From contig OZ037771.1 of the NCBI GenBank assembly GCA_964035545.1, forward strand, positions 5,078,628 through 5,142,627: DNA of 64,000 nucleotides, in the 5' to 3' direction. Shown piece after piece: positions 22,031-34,000 of this stretch. Within the stretch, counting starts at the first letter, position 1. Every line of letters starts with the position of its first letter. The translations under genes and the position numbers were made by a program. This DNA comes from Bugula neritina (Eukaryota > Bryozoa > Gymnolaemata > Cheilostomatida > Bugulidae). Below the pieces are notes generated by a model. That model was not told the origin of the DNA and ran no database searches. It saw only the letters and a list, made by a program, of their open reading frames with translations.

Positions 22031-25000
22031 GTAAGTCTATCATCACTTTGTTATCAACATGGTAAAGGTCACAATATCTCTATCCTCTAGAACATGACTT
22101 CTCTTTGGATAATAATATATACTTGAGTTGTGTATTTAGCTGTCAGTATTTCAGTTGTAACTCAATGACTATTTACTGAAATGTTGAAGTGTTTGGTGAG
22201 TTATACTTGTATGGCATGTCAGCAATATTCCTTCATACCTCTACTGCACCTGAGTAGTCATTCTGTTCCCCTTGAATTGTAAAAGTGAGTGCAGTATATA
22301 TTAGGAAATTTGGAAAAGTCTGTACACTTGATGAGAAAAAGTGCAAACTAAATTATGTTCAACCAAACCCCTAAAAAGAAATTTATAAAAACTGGTAAAG
22401 AATTGAATTTGAAAAGTATAGAATTATTGCACTTGAATGGAATTATATTAGTTTGAGCTGAAGCTGTTGGGGAAGAGGTCAACAATGACTTCTGGTGACT
22501 CACACATCATAGCTGATTACCTGCATGTGGGGATAACTTTTAATATTTATTCTGCCAGTAGAGAAATATATAGTAGATGGATATCTTGAGCCATCTTAAA
22601 TTGAGGAATCATTTTTATAGTGAAGTCACTTGCTCAGCTTTTAACCTCGTAGTGTTTCACATTCTTCAATTTGTCTATGCTTATTAGGTCTGCCTGTGTG
22701 TCTATAGTCAGAGACTTATAATAGAAACTCTAGAATCACTCTGAAGTAATATTTAGATTCAATTGTACCTCCAGATTATCTAATAATACTTTTTATGCTT
22801 AGCCTAGGGCCACACTGTGCGTATTTTCGCATGCGAAAATTGAAATCACAAGTAGCAAAGGTGTCCACTGTGCGCGTTGAGAAAACATTCGCACTTGTCG
22901 CTCTGCATTTTCAACGCAAGTGCGAATCATCTCTGTCGTCGTCACCTAATTGGCTGGTAGTTATTCAGCGAGCCCAATTTCTTTATTTTAGCGCTACATT
23001 CCAGTAAATTGCGTTTTATTGAAAGCGAGTGCGATTTAAAAATGAATGCTTTATTTATCACGAACCACTGACGCTTAGTCCAGAATTGTGAACATTTTAT
23101 TCTCATTATTTCAGAGTATTTGCTGGATATTTTATTAGTTATCTGCTATTTGGTTTTAAGCTACTATCACACCTATGACCAGTTTTTAATGTATCATAAT
23201 TTACCTGCAGTCTATCATAATTTATCTGCAGTTCAGTTTAAGTGAATTGGAAACTACAGAGATTTATCTACTCTTGTCTCTAGTTTTTCTCTACTTCTGT
23301 AATCAGTACTTCTTACGGTCACCACTCATACAGAGTAAAAACCATTTTCGCTATTCTTTTCACAAGAAAATTATTACAAATGTTTTTGATTTAGCAATTT
23401 CTTACAACTAAATGGTTTAATCTCTTAAAAATAATGTTCTCATATTTACTTTGGTCTAATTGACAATTTTGTATGTATATTACATTCCCTCTGTGTTCTA
23501 CTATTATGTAAACATATAATAAAGTGTAATAAACTGATAATAGTAGTCCCAGCATACCAACTCTCTAGTAATACGGTGAATATAGTTCTTAAATGCACAA
23601 AATAATAACAATATAACCTCAAAGTATGTTTAACATGATATTCCTGTAACTTTTATATTTACAGTCATGGTTTATTGTATGTATATTACAGTCTCTCTCA
23701 ACTCACACATCTACACACATTACATGTGTCTCGTAATAAGTTAGGAACATTACCTGAGGTGATACCAAAGATGAAGTCACTTACAGAGTTACATCTAGAG
23801 GACTGTGACTTACATACATTACCAGACAGGTGAGATATATTAGTTATATATGTTTTACTATTATTTAAACATATGATAAAGTATAATAGAATTATTACCA
23901 GTAGTCTCAGCATACCAATTCTCTAGTAATAAAGTGAATATAATTCTCAAATGCAAATAACTTACCCAATTCATACTTACAAGGCAATAATAATTTAGAT
24001 TCACTGCATACCTGCCATATAATATTCCTGTAACTTGTAAAATTATGGTCATGGTATATTGTATGTATATTACAGTCTCTCCCAACTCACACATCTACAC
24101 ACATTAAATGTTTCTGAGAATAAGTTAGGAACATTACCTGAGGTGATACCAAAGATGGAGTCACTTACAGAGTTATGTCTATGGGGCTGTGACTTACATA
24201 CATTACCAGACAGGTGAGTTATAATAGTTACATATGTCTACTATTATATAAACATATGATAGAGTAGAATAGAAGTGATACTAGTATTTCCAGCATACCA
24301 ACTCTCCAGTAATAAAGTTGATACAATTCATCAACAAACCTCTCACCTTTTTAGCCTAGACCATCCTCATTTCTTGTTGGATTATATTGCATGTTTCAAT
24401 TTGTCAGATTCTGCATATCCATTATACCATTGATTCTTATGCATTGGAGTTGAAGCTAATATCATCATCTTTGCTGCAAACATCGCAATACCACTGCAGA
24501 CGTTTTCCCTCATGTTTATAGACATTCATTTCACCCCAACCTGTTATCTAATCACATCATTTTCCTTATGCTCCTCATAAATTATCCTAAAGATGTGTCT
24601 CGACATTCTCATTTATGCTGTCACCATTCTGATGGATTATAGTCACAATTTCATTCTATTAATATCCAATAATTGTCTTTTTCTTGTTTGGCCAACTTGT
24701 ATCTAGGTATATATAGGTTCTTATAGGTATATAAGTGTATAGGTTCTTTGCTTCGATCTCTTGTAGGTATTCATAGACTGTCTCATATGCCTTCTCTTTG
24801 GCTGTTGCAATTTTATTTGTCGTCTGTGTTTTCTTCTCTCCGTATACTTTCTCTGTGATCTTTCCCTTCTCTTCATCGTCACTACACCTAGAGGTTTTCC
24901 ATCTTTTGAATACTTTTTACTTTCCATTACAAACTACAGGATGTATATTTATATATTTGCCACATGTTGAAACTGCCTATTCTCTTTTGGCTATTCTTAC

Positions 25001-28000
25001 TGCACACAATTAACTGGCAATCCATACTTACAAAGCAACAATAAAATACTCACTGGGTGTTTAACATAGCATTCCTGTAACTTGTATAATTATAGTCATG
25101 GTTTGTTGTATGTATATTACAGTCTCTCCCAACTCACACATCTACACACATTAGATGTGTCTGGTAATAAGTTAGGAACATTACCTGAGGTGATACTAAA
25201 GATGGAGTCACTTACAGAGTTATCTCTACTTGGCTGTGACTTACATACATTACCAGACAGGTGAGATATATTAGTTATATATGTTCTACTATTATGTAAA
25301 CATATAATAAAGTATAACAGAACAAATACTAGTAGGCTCAGCATACCAACTCTCTAGTGATAATATAGATATAATTCTTAAAAGCAAATAATGTACCCAA
25401 TTCATACTAACAAGGTAATAATAATTTAGATTCACTGCATATCTGCCATATAATATTCCTGTAACTTGTATAACTATAGTCATGGTATATTGTATGTATA
25501 TTACAGTCTCTCTCAACTCACACATCTACACACTTTAGATGTGCCTCTTAATAAGTTAGGAACATTACCTGAGGTGATACCAAAGATGGAGTCACTTACA
25601 CAGTTACATCTAAGCAACTGTGACTTGCATACATTACCTGACAGGTGAGATATATTAGTTATATATTGTCTACTATCATGTAAATATATAATAAAGTATA
25701 ACAGAAGTGATACTAGTAGTCCCAGCATATCAACTCTCCAGTAATAAAGTGAATATAATACCTAAATACAAATAACTTACCCAATTTATATTACAAGGCA
25801 ATAATAATTTAGACTCACTGCATATCTACCATATAATATTCCTGTAACTTGTATAATTATAGTCATGGTATATTGTATGTATATTACAGTCTCTCTCAAC
25901 TCACACATCTACACACATTAGATGTGTCTCGTAATAAGTTAGGAACATTACCTGAGGTGATACCAAAAATGGAGTCACTTACACAGTTAAGTCTAGAGGA
26001 CTGTCACTTACATACATTACCAGACAGGTGAGTTATATTAGTTATATATGTTCTACTATTATGTAAATATATACATGTAAGATATCATATATGATCATCT
26101 ATTTTATATAAACTATAGAGATTACTAAGTTTGAATAAATCTGATTGCAGCTTGCAATATATTATACAGTCACGAGTAAAAGTTTTGACTCCCCCAAATT
26201 GTTTACCGGTTTACATCTTTATTTGCAATTTCTGAATATTTGAATATGTATATAATGGAACTGATTGGCTGAGCTACAACTCTAGATAATTTTCAACTGT
26301 ATAACACGAGGTTATTGATAGAAAAGTGCTAAAAAGCCCTCTACCATCAATTTTTGCACCGAAACATATTTATGTGGGATTTGAAATTTTTTCTGTATTT
26401 GGTTAGCAAAATTAAAATTGTATAATGAGAGATTTTTGTGCGTGAAAAGTTTTTGCACATAACATGTCAGTGTTTCGGTGTGAGTGAGTAACTATTATCA
26501 CCAATGACTGCCAGGCAGTAGGCTGACATATTCTCCACTAGCACAGCTGACTTTGTGGTTTATCTCACATCCTGTACCTGCATTGATGACAGTTCAAGCT
26601 AAATTGACCATGTCAGTTGGTTTTATCTCAGCTACTTTTCTTTGTATTGTCTGTAATTTTTTTTAACCTTTGCATGGGCCACTAAAGTACTTGAACTTTC
26701 TCTCTTTTACTAGGAAAGTATGGTAGAAAGTAAATTTTTTATACTTTCTCTAAAGTTGCTTTTTTCTGCATAATCTCTACAAAGCTGGCAGCATGAATTT
26801 ATCTTTCAGAAATTTTTATTTTACTAGATATTTCCATAGTAGTAAGTTTCATAAGCCAATTATAAGTATGAAATCACCAATGTCATGACATTCCAAAAGT
26901 CACTCCCCAGTTTCCTGTAATGCTGCAAAACCAAACCCAATTACTTCTTTCTGCTAGTACTTTTTAGTTTGATGACTGCTGTCTGCTAAAATTTTGTCTT
27001 CTACCACTCAACATAACGGAGTGAAGTTTCAGTTTAGAGAAATAGTAGAATTGCGAGGTATATTATGTCATTACTGCTTACTCAGTCTGTAGTACAGTTT
27101 CATTTTAAGTTGCACAATGTTTGTTCCCACGTTGAAACTTTTGTAAATATTTATTCACAATACACTATTTTGCCTTGAATGTACAATGGTGTGGAGGCAA
27201 AAATTAATCTAAATAGGTGAAAAACACTTGAAAATTTACTTCAGCTTGCGAGCTCCTTAGAGCAAATGTAGTTTATCTATTTAAAATTATTTAAATATGT
27301 TTAGTTAAATTAGTAGACAACATACAAGACCAAATGCAACATTTTGGCATTTCTTTAAATTTTTTGAAATATCAAGAGATTGAAAGTCCTGTTTAGCCGT
27401 ATATCAAAGCTGCAAAAAGTACATGGGGGTGTCAAAACTTTTACGTATGGCTGTAATAATTTTGCAATAATACACTTTGCATATGTTGCAATTGTATTAT
27501 AGTAGATCCAAAGTTTTGAGATGTAATAAAATTTTCTAGTTATAAATCTATACTCGATGTTTTCACTGTAATGGCTGTACTGTGAATTCAAACAATCATC
27601 ATAGTCTATATTTTCAGTTTGGACTGTGTTCTAGTCATTTGCAACAGTTTATCTCCCAGACTATGTTAGATGCTTAACTATCATACATTCAATCAAGTTT
27701 TACTTTTAGGCATGATACATTTGATATAGAATAATACTAAAGTTATATTATATACTTACTTGGTAGTGTTGGTCAACTCAAGAATCTCCGATACCTGGAC
27801 TTGACAAACAACTCTGAGATGACATCTTTAACTCCTCAACTTCTCAACATGCCTAATCTGACTAAACTGTACTGCTTCAAGTGTGAATCACTCACATCCC
27901 CGCCTTATGCTGTGTGTGTAGACAGACTACCAGCTATCAGACAGTATTATAAAGATCTTAGGTCTGGTGGTCATGTAAAGGTTTCTGAAGCTACGGTCGC

Positions 28001-31000
28001 TCTAGTGGGTAGATCGTTATCGGGGAAAACCAGCCTAGCAAAAACGCTGGTGGGATCAGATGGCAAAAGGGAATTAACCAATAGAGCGGCTGATGCAGTG
28101 GAAGATGAAACAACTCGTGTCTTCAATATGGAAAAGTTAGTGGTTGGTGACAATGTTCTTCAGTTCATAGATTTTGGTGGTAATGAAATCTACCAATTTA
28201 CCTACCAGTTCACTTTGAAACAGAACTGTATTCCTATTGTGGTTGTGAATCTAAAAGAGTTTGAACAACTCTATTTCGAGATGAATGGTAATGAAGCAGT
28301 TCGATGCACATATTTTGATTGGCTCTCACATCTGTACCTGGCCAATCCTAGACTCAGAGCACCCAAACTGGTTTTCACTCACCGAGATGCTTACAGTGCA
28401 GATGGATTTGAAGAGCTAAAAAGGCTGTTCTTTTTCCACACCAAAAGTGTATTCAATTTGATACAACTAGAAGAAAATTCTCAAAAGAATTATCTTCGTT
28501 CTTTCACAGGAATTTCTCATTTTCAGTGCCAAGAGCTGTTTCAAGAACAAGATATATATGTTGTGGGTGATGAATATGAAGAGGTGTTTGATCAGCTGAG
28601 AAGTCATATCATATCTGACAGTAAACTAGTCGTGAAGAAGGTGCCTACTCTGTGGAGAAAAGTTGCTCAAACATTCAACTCCTTCCATGGGAGTTACAAG
28701 ACATTTCCAGAAGTGCTTCAACATGTCATTGAATGCAAGTTGGCAAATGAAGACCAGCTGAGAGTGATTCTCTCGTACATGCATAACAGCGGCCATCTCA
28801 TTTGGTACCAGAATAGGGAGAGTTTGCAGTCTCTGGTATTCTATGACATCTCTGTGGTTACAAAGCTGCTCCACGTATTCTTCACTCACGAGAAGGAAGT
28901 GTGGAGCAATCGACGGTCAGCGGTTGAAGCGGATTCACTTGACAATCCGTTGATAGAAAATGAAACAGAGTTTAACAATTTGGCTCAAGAGTTTGTTCAA
29001 ACTGGCAGGATGAGCGAGAAGCTGTTTCAGCATCTTCTGATAGCAGAGACCAGCTTCACCACGAGTGACAAGATGAAGGTGGCAGTCGCATTGCTACAAT
29101 CTTTCCAGTTGTTATTCGAGATGAAGGATTCATCCCAGAGACTAAGTTACACTATGCCGTACTTCTCACAGGAGTATTTCAGCGACTTGACCGCCTCCAG
29201 GAGACAACCTGTAAAACTGTCAGTAGACATGTTGTTTGGTGGCTTGACTCCCCCTCAGTACGTCTACCACCAGATTTCTGTGAAGCTTCTCAATGATATC
29301 CAGGATTGTAGTGAAAAAGCTGTGAGAAAGAATGGAGTGGAGCTGAGAGACGATGCTTACACCCTGCAGTTGCTGCATGACTACAAATCTCGTAAACTCA
29401 CTATATCGGTAACGTCTGCTTGTCGGCAGATAGGCAATGCTTGGAAGATGTTGACCACTTCAGTTCATTCAACCGTAAAGTACGTCAACTCCACATGGAG
29501 AGCAAGTAAAATCACCTTCATCAATTTGTGTGCTCACTGCCCATTAGTTGGAGAAAAGCGACCAAAGAGGTTCATCAACCCACCCTGGTGTCGACCTCCA
29601 AAGGATGGTGAATCCCTTCCCATGACTTCACATTCATCACCTGGTAGATGTGGAACATACAGAGATGTCCCAGCTTGTCTCTTACACCCAAGTTAGTATG
29701 ATTATCTTCTCGTAGGTTATTTATAGGATATTCAAATGATGATGTACTGTCCAAGTAATAGCAACCTTCATAATTCGCACTTATATTGCAGCTTTCCAGC
29801 TTTCTGGAGATGAGCTGCAGAAACTGAGTGACTTTGTGAAGACCAACTTCAAGCCACCAGGTATCTTGAGTTAAACTTACTTCTTGTGAACTGATTAAAG
29901 ATAACTTTCTTCCTTTCTGATTCTCCATCTTTGTTAAATTTACAGTTGAAGTTGTTCCTGCAGGTTGTTGGTTTCATTACATTTCTGTGAGCTGTTTATG
30001 TGATGTTTCCTGTACATGTAGATAATATTGGACACAGTGGAGCTGCTACTCATACTGTTGGTACTGATGATGTACTGAGTGATGTTTCGGATGAAGAAGA
30101 AGGTTCTACCTCCACTTCAGAAGATCTTACCAAGTTGACACTAGTTCCTACTACTAATCAGAGTATCAAGTCTCTCTTCATCAACACTTCAAAGGTTTGT
30201 AAGTCATGTTGAATATTCTGTAGCCTTGGCTCTCCTCTCTGCTATCTCTGTATAGCCTTGGCTCTCCTCTCTATTATCTCTGTATAGCCTTGGCTCTCTT
30301 CTCTGTTATCTCTGTATAGCCTTGGCTTTCCTCTCTGTTATCTCCATATAGCCTTGGCTCTCCTCTCTGTTATCTCCATATAGCCTTGGCTCTCCTCTCT
30401 GCTATCTCTGTATAGCATTGGCTCTCCTCTCTGTTATCTTTGTATAGCCTTGGCTCTCCTCTCTGTTATCTCTGTATAGCCTTGGCTCTCCTCTCTATTG
30501 TCTCTGTATAGCCTTGGCTCTTCTTTCCACTCTTATCTGGTCAACTACTTACCAGCTGTCTTAATTGCAAAAATATGTCACCTTATTTCTAGCACTATAT
30601 ATTAACAACTTTACTGTGATTTTGAAATAACCTTCTTTTAACAGTCTTGTGATTGATTTACCCCTCATTCACGCTTACTGTACCGTCAGCCATAGCGAAA
30701 AATATCAGCCATTTTTAATGTGTCCGGGCTGAAGCTTTCAAAGTTCGCTATTAGGTATGGTTTATGACACTTCATTGGACAATTATATCCAATGCGTTGA
30801 CGCAAAAGTTTTTCTGTCCAATAGAAGTGCGCACAAGATTTTTGAATTAAGCAGTGCTTCATTGTGATTGATTACGTACCGCAACGCCATACAAGAAATT
30901 TAGACATTTGTAAAAATGGCTGATATTTGCTGTTATAGCCTACGGTGCGTTAAGTGTGAATGATGGGTTGCTATTCTATGGAACAAACTGCTAGGTTATA

Positions 31001-34000
31001 CTTTATATTTTCCCAGTACTGTTTGGGCTAGCAGAAGCCACACAATATGTCAGAACCCATATTAGTCTACTCATGGATGATTTTTAACTCTTCAGTTGCT
31101 TATAATATAACATGAGCAGGTCAGTTGTGTTCTATTCAGTATTATATTCTCTATATAGAATATACTGAGTAAGTACTAAACTAATTACATAGTCTGTATC
31201 TACAGATATACAAGATGACGAGTCCATTCAGAGGAAGAGCTCTGATTATAAACAACAACAAGTATAGAAATGGAGGAGAGAGACTTGGCTCTAATTATGA
31301 TGTTGACAACACATTTGCTCTGTTCAGGAAGATGGGATTTGAGGTTGTGAAGCAGAAGGATCTCACAGCTGAGGTATATTTCTATTTAATTGTAGTTGTC
31401 TCCCTCTTTCTATCACGTAGTGTGACTAGTTATTAGTGGTCAATGTTTCACTTCAATGTTATAATAGCCTGCAGACTTATCCATTGAATCAGTTAATAAG
31501 TTTGGGAAATACAAACTCTTAACTTTTGGGCTAACTTTTGTTTCACGGAGCTAACTTCCTAAAGGCTAGTATGAGACCTGACAAATATTCTCTCACATTG
31601 AGTTTGTATACTGTGTGTGTTGTGTTATATTCATATACAGGGGATACTTCAGTGTATTCAATCAGAGACAAGAGATGAGATTCATAACACTTATGGTATG
31701 TTCTTCCTGTTTCTGTTTGCACACGGAGCTAATGGAATGATTCATGGAATTGACTCACAGCCAGTCTATCTAACACAGATCTACAATCTCATTAACTCTA
31801 CAAATTTTCCCAACATGGCCGGCAAGCCTAAAGTTGTGGTTATTCAGGCGTGCAGAGTTGGTGAGTGTAGATATGATACGAGTAAGAATATATTATACTA
31901 TTGTAATACTGTATTATATGATACTCTAGTCTTCATACATATACATAGAATACTGGTTGGTATATCACATGTGTTACTAATCAATCAGGTAACTCAGTCA
32001 GTCAAACTGAGCAGAATATTCAACAGAGTACCAACTCCTCCTCACCAGAACTTTCTGCTCTCAGAACTCATCAACAGGAAGCTGAGACTTCAACTGGACA
32101 GAGGAACTTTGATGTTGACGACCTTCTAATCCTTCATTCCTGCTTTGAAAGTAAGAATTTTGTCCACCGATAGAAACGAATATTTTTTGCATTATTTTAA
32201 GATTGACATAATTTTGTTGAGAAAATCAACTCAAAATATTATCATCCAAAATTTTCTTACGGCAAATCTGCTATTCAATTGAAAATTAATAACAAATAGA
32301 ATAAAAAGTGCAGGTAGCAGCTGTGCTGTGCTGTCTAATCACATGACCTTTCATAAACCTGAACTGAGTACATAGACTATTTGTGTGTGAGTTACAGTTA
32401 TCTAGTTTTCATGTAATCTGTGATACACTAGTCTGTACAGTTTATACTCTGCTGCCCTAAAAATGCCCTGCTAAGTTTTTTTCCAGCTGAATGTTTTTAA
32501 TTTAAAGTGAGACTGTTAAGTTACCAAACAATTCTGTGTGGTTATTCTCTATACACCTAAATCATGGGCCACAACTCCCAATCGCCGTCAAGTAGTTGTG
32601 AAACCCACCAGTCATGTCACTTTCTCAAGATATACCTTTCGTTGCTGAAACAACACAATTTACAAATTTTCAATTTGCAATTCTCATTAGTTTTTACTGG
32701 ATAGCGTCACTCACTGTTACTATACACTGTATAATATTTACCTTTTAACTCATTGTATTATTTTAATAGACAGTGCATCTATGAAGTTTGATTACGGTGG
32801 GTCATTATTGATAAGAACACTTGTCAGGACTTTACACAGACATGGCTGTCATCGTGATCTTGCTGACTTATTTGATATTGTGAGTAACTTCCTGTGACAT
32901 CATTTCCTATTTAGAAGAGGCTGTTTCCATATTAGCCAGTGTGGTGTAGTCACAGTAGTATAGTTCTAGTGACTAGACATAGTATAGTCATAGTATAATA
33001 TAGTCATAGTGTAGTGAATTTTGCCAGTTCACTATTATTATTTGTGGGTCTACTTAATCAAAGCCACTGCGACAGGTTGTTTACGATAAGATACTTTATT
33101 ATTTACACAAATACAAGAAGGTTATTTACTGCTAGCATGAATAGAAAACGATTACATAATTAGTGAGCTTTAATACACAACTGTTCTAAATGAAGTCCCA
33201 AGCTGCTCTGCCGGCTAGCTACTCAGCGCACTGCAACTACGAGTAGCTAGCTCCACCTGCTATCAATTAGTGTGACTGTCCTGATTGGCTAGCGTTAGTG
33301 GTGCCACTGTCGACTGTAAGATATTGTCGGGTAACCGTCTACGCCGAGTCGTCTCTGTCGCTACTAATTAACTCCATCACCATAAGCATAACACTAGCAT
33401 CTGCTACTAAGCAGCCAACTGTCAGTGCAAACCATCTACGCCTCCTACAGTTGTTGATTCCATTTAACTAGTCTTGCCTTGTTTAACTGCGTGCATTAGT
33501 AGCTAGCAATAATTTTCCAGCAGATTGTACGCATTCCAATTGTCAGCTATTATGATAATTGATCTCCAGTACTTATAGCCATTATGCCAAGCGTATAGAG
33601 AGTAAGCCACAAAGAGTTATCCTTTCGATAATAACATAATCTGAAATCCATTACAATAGTATAATATAGTCATAGCATAATATAGTCATAGTATAATATA
33701 GTCATAGTATAATATAGTCATAGTATAATATAGTCATAGTATAGTCATAGTATCATATAGTTATAGTCTAATATAGTCATATATAATGTTGTTAGTAAAT
33801 ATGTTTATAGCCACACATTGAATCAGTTGATGTTATTTCAATGTGCTTTTGTTTCTCAGCTTATGCCTATTGTACTTAGCTGCTTATCTGTAATAGCAAT
33901 TTTATAGCTATCCACTTAAGTGTGCTACTTTATGTTTTTTGTTCTTAGTTCACTTGCTTGTAATATTCAGTGCAATAAAGAGCTCTGTCAAATTATAACT

